Source: Pseudomonadota bacterium
Lineage (GTDB): Bacteria; Pseudomonadota; Gammaproteobacteria; Acidiferrobacterales; UBA6901
DNA length: 40,035 nucleotides
Direction of reading: 5' to 3'
NCBI GenBank assembly: GCA_021783175.1
Contig: JAJXUF010000024.1
Coordinates: 1-40,035 of the forward strand
The first letter of the stretch is position 1; every line of letters starts with the position of its first letter. The position numbers and the translations under genes are program-made. The notes below the pieces were generated by a model. The model was not told where the DNA came from. It made no database searches and worked only from the letters and a program-made list of their open reading frames with translations. This document shows positions 1 through 8,595 of the stretch, piece after piece.

Positions 1-1
1 G

Positions 2-193
2 CATTACGCACGCGTCCATACCGGCAAAACCGCCGATGAGCTCAATCAAATGTACGGAGTAACCCGGGGCCAGGCACGCGCGATGCTAGCCGGGGTGCTG
101 TGCGGCTGGCGCGCGAACCTTGCCAATCCGGATCTTTACGGCGACTACGGTGAGCTGCTCGATGAACCAGAGACTGCATCCTGTGGCGTCTAG
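2..193 (+). CDS. C-terminal fragment of an unrecognised protein
   Basis: An open frame runs from the window edge to a TAG at 191-193 and gives the last 63 residues of a protein whose start lies outside the window. The visible part has a helical segment around YGVTRGQARAMLAG that could be a small helix-turn-helix, followed by an acidic tail with GDYGELLDE. I do not recognise the family. The alternative is chance open sequence, but the frame is uninterrupted from base 2 and its codon use resembles the neighbouring genes. Confidence 0.4.
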   Translation, partial: HYARVHTGKTADELNQMYGVTRGQARAMLAGVLCGWRANLANPDLYGDYGELLDEPETASCGV

Positions 194-719
194 GACTGTG
201 GATTAACCTGATCTACGCGAGGTCGCATTTCAACCACAACAACAAACGACCGCCCTCTGGCCAAGTGCCAATCTACTACCGGCAAACTTGGGGGCCGCCG
301 AGGTGCTTGCCTGCCGTCACGCAATGATGACCGAGTCCACCAGATCTTAGCGGGCTTGGTTCGTGCTTACACTCCAATATCTGCTACCACACCGTCAGGG
401 TCCGCGCGCGCTGACGCCTGTTACATTATGCGATGCCACGAGCTGCCGGCCGCCTGCGATGATACCTGCTTAATGTTTTTTGACGGTGTCGCAATCCCTT
501 TTGCTAAATCTGCTTCGGCCACTCAAAGTGCCGTAGACCGAAAGACTTTCGGCGCTCCATGGCTGCGGAGTTGCTATTTTTCTTGCCCTCCTATAAGGTG
601 CGTATATATCCAGTATCGCCCGACCCCAAGACGGCCTGCGGAGCCGCGGCACAGCAATTCTGATCGAAACCAGTACATTTTCCAGCGGCAGGGGGCGGCA
701 ACACCCGGAGAGGGTTGGT
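194..719. other. Intergenic region without a convincing gene
   Basis: About 525 bases separate the truncated ORF from the sensor kinase gene. Several short open frames occur on both strands, but none has a ribosome-binding site, conserved motif or sensible composition. No tRNA, strong hairpin or clear sigma-70 promoter was seen. The promoter of the two-component operon probably lies in the last part of this region. Confidence 0.5.
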
Positions 720-2369
720 ATGACACCCGCACCCGACAAAGTTGAATCCAGGGCAATGCCCTCCCCCACAGCGCCATGGATGATTCGCCCAGCGAAAGGC
801 TGGCACCGCAAGGCATTGCGCCGTTTACCACGACAACTGATGGTTCCACTGGCTGTGGTTGTAATCGTTTTGCTGTCATCCGCGGCGGCGGCATATCTGG
901 GCCTTGCAACACCGCGCGCGGCACGCCGGTATCTGATTGTCGAGATGAGCCTCCTTTCCCTGGGTTTACTCGCTGTTGGCGTGCTGATTTGGCGCATGAA
1001 CGATCAGTTGCTGGAACCATTGGCCCATCTGCGCAACTGGGCGCAGCGAATGCGCGCCGGCAATCTGTCTGTACGCATTCCCGTACCTTCAGGAGGTGAA
1101 TTTGCCGCCCTGGCGCGCGATATCAATAGTCTCAGCGATGAGCTCAGACTACTGACTCAGGATATGGATTCCCAGGTCCAGGCTCAGACCGAACGCCTCG
1201 GACGCAAGACCCGCTCCCTTGAAATTCTCTATGACGTCGCCTCCAGCCTGAACAAGTCACGCAGCCTTGAAGAATTGCTCGAAGGTTTTCTGGAAACCTT
1301 CATGGATCTGGTGCGCGCCAAGGCTGCCACCGTCCGCCTGCTTGCCGAAAATGGGCAATCTCGTCTCGTAGCCTGCCGCGGTCTTGACCCAGAGGCAGCC
1401 GAATCCTTCCTGTCGACCGATTCCGATCAGATAAGTATTCAATTACAGCGTCAGTCACTGTCCCCTAAAACGGCAACGGTGCTCGCCAGCGGAGTTGCCG
1501 AGACTTTACAGCCCCATCTCCTTCGAGAGAAGCGCAGTGACGTCCTTGTGATTCCGGTTCATTATCAAGATCGCGTCCTTGGCGTATATAACCTGCTTCT
1601 CGATCAGCCCGTTGCATCTCTCAGCGATGAAATGGCTGAACTGCTCGATAGCATCAGCAGCCACCTCGGACTAGCGATCGAAAAAGCGCGCCTCGACAAT
1701 GATGCCCGTCGCCTCGCGATTATCGAAGAGCGCAACATGATTGGTAACGAGCTGCATGATTCTCTCGCTCAGTCCCTAGTTAGCATGCGCATTCATATAA
1801 AAATGTTGGGAGAAATGCTGTTTCGCAAGGACATCGTGAGCGCCGAAAACGAAGTGCGCCGCCTGCATATCTCACTCATTGACGCGCATGCCAGCCTGCG
1901 CGAATTGCTGGCCAATTTCCGCTCCCGTATGGATGAGCGCGGCCTGGTACCGGCCATCGCGGACATGGTGGTGCAATTCAAGGAGGAAACCGGTATTGCG
2001 GCATTCTTCCACAACGAATGCAGTGAACTTGTGCTCACCCCGGCGCAGGAGATCCAGATCTTTCGCATTACCCAGGAAGCCCTCGCCAATATCCGCAAAC
2101 ACAGTAATGCGCGAACCACGCGCATTATGCTGAGCGCTAATGAAAACAACAATTATGAATTGCTGATTGAGGATGACGGGCTTGGTATGACAGCCACTCC
2201 AAATTCACAGCGCGGCGAGCATGTGGGTCTGTCAATCATGCGCGAACGCGCTGCGCGCCTGCCCGGAATACTTACGATCGAAAGCGAGCCCGGGGAAGGC
2301 ACGCGCATCAGTCTCACCTTCACTGGCGCAAACCAGGATAGCCTGCGCCGACGTGCTGCCGGAGAATAG
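720..2369 (+). CDS. NarX/UhpB-type sensor histidine kinase (HAMP-GAF-HisKA_3)
   Basis: This is a membrane sensor kinase that should autophosphorylate on histidine and pass phosphate to the response regulator encoded six bases downstream. Two hydrophobic helices (about residues 40-62 and 72-92) are separated by only some ten residues. A HAMP linker follows (95-147), then a GAF-like domain (about 165-325), a dimerisation/phosphoacceptor segment with ERNMIGNELHDSLAQS (His346), and a HATPase_c domain with N457 in ANIRK, DDGLGM and a final GEGTRI box. The start at 720 is supported by GGAGAGG just upstream. The family resembles NarX/NarQ, but the periplasmic nitrate-binding loop is absent, so the signal is probably cytoplasmic (GAF) or membrane-borne. 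The ligand is unknown. Confidence 0.85.
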   Translation: MTPAPDKVESRAMPSPTAPWMIRPAKGWHRKALRRLPRQLMVPLAVVVIVLLSSAAAAYLGLATPRAARRYLIVEMSLLSLGLLAVGVLIWRMNDQLLEPLAHLRNWAQRMRAGNLSVRIPVPSGGEFAALARDINSLSDELRLLTQDMDSQVQAQTERLGRKTRSLEILYDVASSLNKSRSLEELLEGFLETFMDLVRAKAATVRLLAENGQSRLVACRGLDPEAAESFLSTDSDQISIQLQRQSLSPKTATVLASGVAETLQPHLLREKRSDVLVIPVHYQDRVLGVYNLLLDQPVASLSDEMAELLDSISSHLGLAIEKARLDNDARRLAIIEERNMIGNELHDSLAQSLVSMRIHIKMLGEMLFRKDIVSAENEVRRLHISLIDAHASLRELLANFRSRMDERGLVPAIADMVVQFKEETGIAAFFHNECSELVLTPAQEIQIFRITQEALANIRKHSNARTTRIMLSANENNNYELLIEDDGLGMTATPNSQRGEHVGLSIMRERAARLPGILTIESEPGEGTRISLTFTGANQDSLRRRAAGE

Positions 2370-2374
2370 CAACT

Positions 2375-3046
2375 GTGCGTGTCGTGCTGATCGATGACCA
2401 TGCCCTGGTTCGAAAAGGACTCGAACAGTTACTCGAAAGCCGCGGCGTTGAAGTTGCTGCATCGGTAGGTACAGGAGCGGAAGGGCTGACGGTAAGCCAG
2501 CAACTTGCTCCGGATATTATCCTGCTCGACGTCAAGATGCCGGACATGAGCGGGCTTGAGGTCCTGGCCAAGTTGCGCGCGATAGGTGTCGAAGCGCCGA
2601 TTTTGATGTTGACGATGAGTCGCGACGAAGGAGATCTGCAGGCCGCCCTGCGCGCCGGTGCACAGGGCTATCTGCTAAAGGACATGGATCCAGAAGATCT
2701 TGTCCCTGCCTTAAAGGACGCTTTGCGCGGCGACAACGTTGTGGCCAAGGAACTCATCGGATCACTCACAAGACTGGTGCAAGGTCAGCAGAAGAATACG
2801 CCCACCCCCGCGACACCGTTGTCCGACCTGACTCCGCGCGAACAAGAAATACTGCGCCATCTGGCCGAGGGCCACAGCAACAAGGCCATCGCCCGCAAAC
2901 TCTATATCACCGACGGCACCGTCAAACTGCACGTCAAATCCATACTACGCAAGCTGGGTGTGCGATCAAGGGTCGAGGCGGCGGTCATGGCTGTGGAGCA
3001 TGATCTCGCCGGCCGTCCGAAAACCGGCGATACGCGCGCCAACTAA
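2375..3046 (+). CDS. NarL/FixJ-family response regulator
   Basis: This is the cognate transcription factor of the kinase just upstream (5-base gap, GTG start, GGAG inside the kinase end). The 223-residue protein has a receiver domain with acidic pair D7/D8, phosphoacceptor D52 in LLDVKMPDMSG and the conserved K in LLKD. A C-terminal LuxR-type helix-turn-helix follows (about 150-210) with LTPREQEILRHLAEG and GTVKLHVKSILRKLG. Phosphorylation should promote DNA binding. The target genes are not shown by the sequence. The convergent siroheme synthase gene suggests, but does not prove, a link to nitrite or sulfite metabolism. Confidence 0.9.
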   Translation: MRVVLIDDHALVRKGLEQLLESRGVEVAASVGTGAEGLTVSQQLAPDIILLDVKMPDMSGLEVLAKLRAIGVEAPILMLTMSRDEGDLQAALRAGAQGYLLKDMDPEDLVPALKDALRGDNVVAKELIGSLTRLVQGQQKNTPTPATPLSDLTPREQEILRHLAEGHSNKAIARKLYITDGTVKLHVKSILRKLGVRSRVEAAVMAVEHDLAGRPKTGDTRAN

Positions 3047-3048
3047 CT

Positions 3049-3063
3049 GCCCGGTCACCGGGC
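3049..3063. terminator. Hairpin between convergent response regulator and cysG
   Basis: GCCCGG-TCA-CCGGGC forms a perfect six-base-pair stem, or seven if T and A also pair. It lies directly between the stop codons of the two convergent genes. It has no clear T-tract on either side, so its role as a bidirectional terminator is inferred from position. Confidence 0.45.
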
Positions 3064-3064
3064 G

Positions 3065-4474
3065 CTATGCATGCTTCGCATCGTTACCCGCCGTCGGCAT
3101 GAACCAAGCAAGTTTCTCATGTAGACGCACGACCTCACCGACAATGATCAATGTCGGCGGATGGATGTTGCCGCGCTTTACGATGTCAGGCAGGGACTGC
3201 AGAGTACCGACGTAAACATGCTGATTGCGCGTTGTACCCTGTTCTACCATGGCTGCAGGGGTAGTTTCGGCAAGACCGTGAGCAATCAGTTCGCGACACA
3301 GAATTTCGACAGTATGCAGCCCCATGTAGAAGACCACCGTCTGATTCGGCTGCGCCAATGCCCTCCAGTTTAGGTTCACTGTGCCGTCCTGCAGGTGGCC
3401 TGTCGCAAAAACTACCGACTGCGAGTAGTCGCGGTGGGTCAGCGGAATACCTGCGTAAGAGGCGCACCCCGCTGCCGCGGTAATTCCCGGAACAACCTGG
3501 AATTCGATCCCTTCCGCCATCAGCGTTTCGATCTCTTCACCACCGCGGCCGAATATGAACGGGTCGCCACCTTTCAACCGTACTACCCGCTTTCCGGCCT
3601 TCGCCAACCGCACCAGCAGCTGATTGATGCCCTCCTGCGGGATTGCATGATTGTCGCGTTCCTTTCCGGCGTAAATACGCTCGGCATCGCGTCGCACAAG
3701 TTCCAGCACGCCGGGCGCCACGAGACGATCATAGACAACGACGTCAGCCTGTTGCATTAGACGCAGCGCCCTAAAGGTCAGCAAATCCGGATCTCCCGGC
3801 CCGGCACCCACGAGATACACCTCCCCGCGCGAAGGCTCCCCGCTGTCCCGATCCAACGCCTCTTGCAGTGCACGGCGCGCCGCATCATCTTGTCCAGCAT
3901 AGACCATCTCCGCCACCGAACTTTGCAGAATTTTCTCCCAGAAGATGCGCCGATCCGCGACACGCCCAAAACGGGTCTTTACCTTCTCGCGGAACTGACC
4001 CATCAGCGCTGCAAGCCTCCCGTAGGAAGCAGGAATCAGCGTTTCTAGGCGGGCGCGAACCGTGCGCGCAAGCACCGGTGCAGCACCACCCGTGGACACC
4101 GCGATGATCAGGGGTGATCGATCGATGATCGATGGCATGACAAAGGAACACAGTTCGGGCCGGTCCACGACATTTACCGGGATGTGGAGTTCGCGCGCTG
4201 CCCGCGCCACAGCTTGATTAACTCCTTCATCGTCAGTAGCCGCGATCACCACTGCGGATCCCTGGACATCGTCGGCACGGAAACTGGCAGCCCGATGTCG
4301 GATTTTGCCCTGGCTCGCCAATTCAGCAAGCGTATTGCCTAATTGCGGTGCAACTACAGTCACAACGGCACCCGCGTCCAATAGCAGCCCCGCCTTGCGG
4401 GTCGCCACTTCGCCGCCGCCGACAACCAGGCAAGGTTGTTCGCGAACCGTAAGAAATATGGGAAGAAAGTCCAT
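3065..4474 (-). CDS. cysG: Siroheme synthase CysG (precorrin-2 dehydrogenase/ferrochelatase and uroporphyrinogen-III methyltransferase)
   Basis: This multifunctional enzyme makes siroheme, the cofactor of sulfite and nitrite reductases, from uroporphyrinogen III. The N-terminal half (1-205) has a NAD-binding fold with [15 protein letters not shown] (17-31) and AVSTGGAAP (125-133), typical of the dehydrogenase/chelatase module. The C-terminal half (from about 217) has the SAM methyltransferase motifs [36 protein letters not shown] and [12 protein letters not shown]. The start at 4474 (MDFLPIFL) matches the family's usual beginning; a longer reading to 4528 is possible but adds an atypical leader. 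Full length is 469 residues, close to the family norm. It is convergent with the NarX/NarL-like pair. Confidence 0.95.
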   Translation of the reverse strand: MDFLPIFLTVREQPCLVVGGGEVATRKAGLLLDAGAVVTVVAPQLGNTLAELASQGKIRHRAASFRADDVQGSAVVIAATDDEGVNQAVARAARELHIPVNVVDRPELCSFVMPSIIDRSPLIIAVSTGGAAPVLARTVRARLETLIPASYGRLAALMGQFREKVKTRFGRVADRRIFWEKILQSSVAEMVYAGQDDAARRALQEALDRDSGEPSRGEVYLVGAGPGDPDLLTFRALRLMQQADVVVYDRLVAPGVLELVRRDAERIYAGKERDNHAIPQEGINQLLVRLAKAGKRVVRLKGGDPFIFGRGGEEIETLMAEGIEFQVVPGITAAAGCASYAGIPLTHRDYSQSVVFATGHLQDGTVNLNWRALAQPNQTVVFYMGLHTVEILCRELIAHGLAETTPAAMVEQGTTRNQHVYVGTLQSLPDIVKRGNIHPPTLIIVGEVVRLHEKLAWFMPTAGNDAKHA

Positions 4475-4510
4475 AGGGCAGTTTTTATTTAAAGGCGGCA
4501 GATGAGCTAT

Positions 4511-4544
4511 ATTATATTCATAAAACAATAACTTAGGTGTTATT
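4511..4544 (-). promoter_or_regulatory. Candidate cysG promoter with dyad
   Basis: On the minus strand a perfect TATAAT (plus positions 4511-4516) lies about 40 bases upstream of the cysG start in a very AT-rich stretch. Just upstream, AATAAC-6 nt-GTTATT (4527-4544) is a perfect dyad covering the expected -35 position. It could be an operator. No FNR or CRP consensus was recognised. Confidence 0.45.
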
Positions 4545-4849
4545 TGTAAGATGCTTTCGAGTTACATTCCGACACTCTTTCCCTCGAACATCAGCAAATG
4601 CTACCAAAATATTTGTGGAAAAAGCGCGGGCCATGCGCACATTGTAAATGAATCTGAGGCAAACCGGCAGGAATCGCTGCGCCATCGCCTGTGCCCGTTC
4701 TACCTGCTGTTTCGGTGTTTTGCGCCGATTCCCCAAAGTGCCGCTCGCGCGGTGCAAGCCTGCGCTTTTCACGACCAGGGTTTGCGATCGGCCAGGAAGG
4801 TTTGACTCTTGGTTACCATGACCGCGCCACCGTTCGCACTGCTTCCGTA
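4545..4849. other. Intergenic stretch with no supported gene
   Basis: This lies between the divergent cysG and waaF promoters. Open frames cross it on both strands, including a minus frame of about 130 codons, but they lack ribosome-binding sites and recognisable motifs and overlap regulatory sequence. Nothing else was identified. Confidence 0.45.
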
Positions 4850-4899
4850 TTGTCGCTGCACGCACAGTCGGTGCAGGTACCGACAATGCCCTATATAAT
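4850..4899 (+). promoter_or_regulatory. Candidate waaF promoter with inverted repeat
   Basis: A perfect TATAAT at 4894-4899 sits about 75 bases ahead of the GTG start of waaF. Just upstream is an interrupted inverted repeat: TTGTCG-CTGCAC (4850-4861) against GTGCAG-(GTAC)-CGACAA (4871-4886). It spans the -35 region, where no good TTGACA is seen. That suggests control by a dyad-binding regulator, which is inference. Confidence 0.4.
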
Positions 4900-4972
4900 G
4901 ACGGCATGTTGCCCTCCTGTGCCAAAGATCAATCATGTTGATGTTCCGCCGTTTCCATTCAGCCACCGCCAC

Positions 4973-5986
4973 GTGAATTCTAGATCGCAAAACATATTGA
5001 TCGTTGGTCCATCCTGGGTCGGCGATATGGTTATGGCGCAAAGCCTTTTCAAAGTGATCAAGGCGCATGATCCGGATGCAATTATAGATGTTCTGGCGCC
5101 CGCTTGGAGCGAACCACTGCTCGCGCGTATGCCGGAAGTCCGTAAGGCACTGGTAATGTCCGTCGGCCATGGTCAGCTACAACTCAAGCAGCGATACCAC
5201 TTGGGCAGAAGCCTGCGGGCAAAAAACTACACCCAGGCAATCATCTTGCCTAATTCATTCAAGTCCGCACTTGTCCCTTTTTGGGCGCGGATACCAGTGC
5301 GAACCGGCTATCTCGGAGAATTCCGCTGGGGTGTGCTCAACGATGCACGCCGCCTGGACAAGCGCAAACTGCGCATGACAGTACAGCGCTTCGTGGCCTT
5401 GGGTCTCGATGCTGGAATTGAATTCCCGGCCGAATTTCCCCTCCCAGCTCTCGCGGTTTCACGCGCTGGAATTGATGCGGCCCTGAAACGCCTACAACTG
5501 AATGAGAAGCAGCCTGTGCTCGCCCTTTGCCCGGGGGCTGAATATGGTCCGGCCAAACGGTGGCCGGTAGAGTACTTCGCACAAGTTGCCAAATCCTATA
5601 TTGCCCGCGGCTGGCAAGTCTGGCTTTTCGGTTCGGATCGGGATGCGCAAGTTACAACCCAAGTGTCCGCTTTAGCCAGGCACGGCTGCATCGACCTTGC
5701 AGGACGGACGACGCTCGGCGAGGCAGTCGACCTGCTTTCTCTGGCTGAGATTGTTGTGAGCAATGACTCCGGTCTGATGCATGTCGCCGCGAGCCTTGGA
5801 CGCAAGCTGACGGCGGTGTACGGATCATCCGATCCGGGATATACGCCCCCACTGAGTCCTCTGGCAAAGACCCTATCGCTCGGTTTGCCATGCAGTCCTT
5901 GCTTCAAACGTGTGTGCCCACTCGGACACACCAACTGCTTGCGCCAGCTGACACCGGAAAAGGTGCTCGCCAGCATTGATGCCTGA
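4973..5986 (+). CDS. waaF: Lipopolysaccharide heptosyltransferase II (WaaF, GT9)
   Basis: WaaF adds the second L-glycero-D-manno-heptose to the LPS inner core at the cytoplasmic face of the inner membrane. The protein begins with the WaaF signature ILIVGPSWVGDMVMAQSLF and keeps ALCPGAEYGPAKRWP, the donor-site region VVSNDSGLMHVAASLG and AVYGSSDPGYTPP. GTG at 4973 gives 337 residues and places the first strand a few residues from the start, as in the family. Upstream ATG codons, including the one at 4898, overlap the -10 box and would add an unusual leader. The gene runs into waaC four bases downstream, so the two are co-transcribed. Confidence 0.93.
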   Translation: MNSRSQNILIVGPSWVGDMVMAQSLFKVIKAHDPDAIIDVLAPAWSEPLLARMPEVRKALVMSVGHGQLQLKQRYHLGRSLRAKNYTQAIILPNSFKSALVPFWARIPVRTGYLGEFRWGVLNDARRLDKRKLRMTVQRFVALGLDAGIEFPAEFPLPALAVSRAGIDAALKRLQLNEKQPVLALCPGAEYGPAKRWPVEYFAQVAKSYIARGWQVWLFGSDRDAQVTTQVSALARHGCIDLAGRTTLGEAVDLLSLAEIVVSNDSGLMHVAASLGRKLTAVYGSSDPGYTPPLSPLAKTLSLGLPCSPCFKRVCPLGHTNCLRQLTPEKVLASIDA

Positions 5987-5990
5987 TGCA

Positions 5991-7016
5991 ATGAATATTC
6001 TCATCGTAAAAACCTCCTCCCTAGGTGACGTGCTGCACGCCTTACCGGCGCTGACCGACGCCGCGCGCGCCCTGCCCGCATCGCAGGTTGACTGGGTGGT
6101 CGAAGAATCCTATGCGGAAATCCCTTCCTGGCACCCAGCAGTGACCAATATCATTCCGGTCGCAATGCGCCGCTGGCGCAAGGGTCTGTTTACTGCCCAG
6201 TCACTTAAGGAATGGCGCCACACCCTGGGAATGCTACGTGCCTCGTCTTACGACATCATCATTGACGCGCAAGGTCTGCTCAAAAGCGCGGTACTTGCCG
6301 CTTGTGCACACGGCGAACGCCATGGATTCGACCGGCCATCTGCGCGCGAACCTCTGGCAACCCTCTTCTATCAGCGGCGCCACACCGTGTCGCGACAACT
6401 GCACGCAGTGGAGCGATTACGCCGACTGTTCGCGGCAGCCCTGGGCTACGATCTGCCGGACGGTCCGGTTGATTATGGGCTTCCCCCGATGGAGTCGCTC
6501 ACTGAACAGGCACGCGGCGCCTATCTCGTCTTCCTGCATGGAACTGTGTGGCGTAGCAAGCAGTGGCCGGAGGAATACTGGCGCGAACTGACAAAGCTGG
6601 CTGCCAATGCCGGCTTGCGCGTACTCCTGCCGGCGGGAAACCTGGAGGAATCAGAGCGGGCGCACCGCATCGCCGCAGCCAGCAATAATGCCGAGGTCCT
6701 GCCAAGCATGAATCTCACGCAGATAGCCGCCATACTAGCGGGCGCACGTGGCGTAGTTGGCGTAGATACGGGGTTAGCGCATTGCGCCGCGGCACTTTCC
6801 GTACCAGCTGTGACACTTTACGGCGCGACCGATCCAGGCCTTACGGGCGCCTTGGGACGTACCCAATGCTACGCCCGTGCGGATTTTGCATGCTCTCCCT
6901 GCCTGAGTCGCGAATGCAATTATCGTGGGCGCGCCAAGGTATCCCCCGCCTGCTATGAGACCATTCCGCCATCCCATGTCTGGAAACTGCTGAATGACCT
7001 TCTCGCCTCTGCATAG
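5991..7016 (+). CDS. waaC: Lipopolysaccharide heptosyltransferase I (WaaC, GT9)
   Basis: WaaC transfers the first heptose to Kdo of the LPS inner core. The N-terminus MNILIVKTSSLGDVLHALPAL is the WaaC signature. FLHGTVWRSKQWPEEYW and GVDTGLAHCAAALSVPAVTLYGATDPG form the acceptor and ADP-heptose donor regions. Length is 341 residues from ATG 5991. An in-frame ATG at 5979 would overlap the waaF stop by eight bases and add MPDA, and no strong ribosome-binding site separates the two choices. Close coupling with waaF implies one mRNA. Confidence 0.93.
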   Translation: MNILIVKTSSLGDVLHALPALTDAARALPASQVDWVVEESYAEIPSWHPAVTNIIPVAMRRWRKGLFTAQSLKEWRHTLGMLRASSYDIIIDAQGLLKSAVLAACAHGERHGFDRPSAREPLATLFYQRRHTVSRQLHAVERLRRLFAAALGYDLPDGPVDYGLPPMESLTEQARGAYLVFLHGTVWRSKQWPEEYWRELTKLAANAGLRVLLPAGNLEESERAHRIAAASNNAEVLPSMNLTQIAAILAGARGVVGVDTGLAHCAAALSVPAVTLYGATDPGLTGALGRTQCYARADFACSPCLSRECNYRGRAKVSPACYETIPPSHVWKLLNDLLASA

Positions 7017-7028
7017 GCAGTGATCCAT

Positions 7029-7046
7029 CCGAGACGGAAGTCTCGG
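7029..7046. terminator. Hairpin after waaC
   Basis: CCGAGAC-GGAA-GTCTCGG is a perfect seven-base-pair stem with a four-base GGAA loop, starting 13 bases after the waaC stop. It lacks a following T-tract, so it may be a terminator or a 3' mRNA-stabilising hairpin. Confidence 0.45.
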
Positions 7047-7779
7047 CACCTGGTCTGCCAACCATCGGCGGCGAAATTTCCGCCGCACCGTTCCATTTGT
7101 CCCGCTGTCAGAGTCGGCGGCGCAATTCCTGGCGTATGCACGACTCGCCCGCTTCATTCTGACGAATAGCCCGAATCCTGCAGTCAATTTGCGTCTCGCG
7201 GAATCAGCAGGCTATCGGGAATCGGCAGAAGGATAGTCGTTTGTTGTGCAGCATCGACGACCAGACCAAACGGCATGCGCCCACCAGCACGCGACCGGTT
7301 TTGTCACCCACCATGACTTGATACACGCTAATTGCAATCACTGCCATTCAAGAATGGCAGCCAAAGAACTCTGTTCTTTGCCAAACCAATGCTTTTTGCT
7401 CAAGAATTGTTTGGGCAAGAGAGAACCCGCAGGCGCAACACATCGCCCAAGTGCAATGCCGATTCTCTGCTAGGCGCCTCTCACGTTGCATCCATGCCCA
7501 AAGCAATTGAATACAATTGCGGCCGCCGAAGCCCGCGCGCTTTAGCGCGGACTACGCCGCCCGAGCGTATGAAATAGAACATTGCATTTGTGAAATATGT
7601 CACAGATCGCCCACGTGAAGCCAAGTACTGTTACCTCAGGCTCGGGTGCCTGGATGCCTGAACTCCGCACCTCGAATTGAGCACTCGTACTCTGAAATGC
7701 GGCCAACCGTGTCACGTGCAGGCACGGATGCAAGGGCATGTCACTTATTTTCAGCCTTATCTTTACCAAGGAGCTCAAT
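7047..7779. other. Hairpin-rich intergenic region
   Basis: No convincing gene is seen in this stretch of more than 700 bases. It instead holds several perfect inverted repeats: CGGCGG/CCGCCG (7066-7071/7080-7085), the consecutive stems at 7341-7414 (listed separately), GCAATTG-AATA-CAATTGC (7503-7520) and CGCGCT-TT-AGCGCG (7536-7549). Short open frames exist (for example plus 7332-7577) but lack motifs and ribosome-binding sites. The promoter for the lipoprotein at 7780 must lie here; I could not define it. Confidence 0.45.
7341..7414. repeat. Three consecutive hairpins, possible structured RNA
   Basis: CTGCCATTC-AA-GAATGGCAG (7341-7360) is a perfect nine-base-pair stem. One base later CAAAGAAC-TCT-GTTCTTTG (7362-7380) is a perfect eight-base-pair stem. 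CCAAAC...GTTTGG (7381-7386/7409-7414) then forms a third. Such adjacency is unlikely by chance and suggests a folded RNA or a protein-binding/recombination site. No known family is recognised. Confidence 0.4.
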
Positions 7780-7926
7780 ATGCGATTCAAGAGACGTTTG
7801 ATTGCAATCGGTGCAGCGTTGATTTTTCTGACGCTACTTGGCGCTTGCGGCGGAGGTGGAGGCGGAGGAAACATCGCCGGGGTGTGGGACAACTCGGCCT
7901 GGGACAATGGTACCTGGGGTCCGTAG
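7780..7926 (+). CDS. Very small lipoprotein with WDN repeats
   Basis: A 48-residue protein starts at ATG 7780 behind a good AAGGAGC ribosome-binding site. A basic start (MRFKRRL) and hydrophobic core lead to the lipobox LLGAC with Cys23, so Lgt/LspA processing should give a mature peptide of only 26 residues. That peptide has seven glycines after the cysteine, then NIAGVWDNSAWDNGTWGP, with repeated W-D-N units ending the protein. The function is unknown. It lies 67 bases upstream of a secreted-protein gene and may share its mRNA. The strong ribosome-binding site, lipobox and aromatic repeat argue against a chance ORF. Confidence 0.7.
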   Translation: MRFKRRLIAIGAALIFLTLLGACGGGGGGGNIAGVWDNSAWDNGTWGP

Positions 7927-7993
7927 TGATTGCAGCCCACGCACAAGGCATTCGGTCTATCGTCACTTCAATTCTGATATTACGGAGAAAATC

Positions 7994-8575
7994 ATGAAAT
8001 TCAATAGGAGTAATTATGTTCGCCGCATCACGGGCTTTGCGCTCATCGTCATGGCCGGCACGCAGTTGGCCTTTGCCGCCGGCACCGTGAATGTGACGGT
8101 TCCCAGCACATTCGCCGCCGGCACTACCATCAGCTCGGCCGCGGTGAACGGCAATTTCACGTCCTTGGCATCGCAGATGCCGGCAGTTAAGGAAACAGGA
8201 ATTAGCAACAGCGGCTTGGCCCTGGCATCCGGCGCTTTTACCAATGTGGGGAGCCTAACGATCACGGCACCTGCGAACGGCACTGTTGTCGTGCGTTTTG
8301 ACGGCAATGCCTACGTGCCCTCGGCAGGCGCCCAGCTGATAGTGGCGGCCAGCGACGTATCGGGCAGCCTAGGGTCCGTTGGCACTGGCGATATTGCTGT
8401 CTATCTATACCCAACTAGCAACACGAATCTCACGCTGCCGTTCTCGCAAACGCGTGTCTATCCAGTCACCGCAGGTCAGACCCACACCTATTACGCGGTG
8501 GTAGACGGTGCTCCCACTGGTACGTACAAAGTCTTTGGAACTCTGACTGTCGAGTTTTTTGCCAACAGTTTATAA
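7994..8575 (+). CDS. Secreted protein of unknown function
   Basis: This is a 193-residue protein with a signal peptide ending near GTQLAFA-AG. The start ATG 7994 follows TACGGAGAAA. After the signal comes TVPSTFAAGTTISSAAVNGNF, resembling the 'F..G..I.A..VN.NF..L' segment found near the N-terminus of many secreted or phage-tail-like bacterial proteins. The rest is rich in Gly, Ala, Ser and Thr and in beta-strand patterns such as GSLTITAPANGTVVVRFDG, which suggests an extracellular beta-sandwich. No catalytic motif is visible. It probably forms a unit with the preceding mini-lipoprotein. A long inverted repeat follows 20 bases after the stop. Confidence 0.7.
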   Translation: MKFNRSNYVRRITGFALIVMAGTQLAFAAGTVNVTVPSTFAAGTTISSAAVNGNFTSLASQMPAVKETGISNSGLALASGAFTNVGSLTITAPANGTVVVRFDGNAYVPSAGAQLIVAASDVSGSLGSVGTGDIAVYLYPTSNTNLTLPFSQTRVYPVTAGQTHTYYAVVDGAPTGTYKVFGTLTVEFFANSL

Positions 8576-8595
8576 AGTAGCGGAATGCTAATCTG

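Noticed and set aside
356..745. Plus-strand open frame of 129 codons
   Set aside because: No ribosome-binding site or motif, atypical composition, and it overlaps the start of the real kinase gene.
4533..4925. Minus-strand open frame of 130 codons between cysG and waaF
   Set aside because: It covers the waaF promoter and dyad, has no ribosome-binding site and no recognisable motif.
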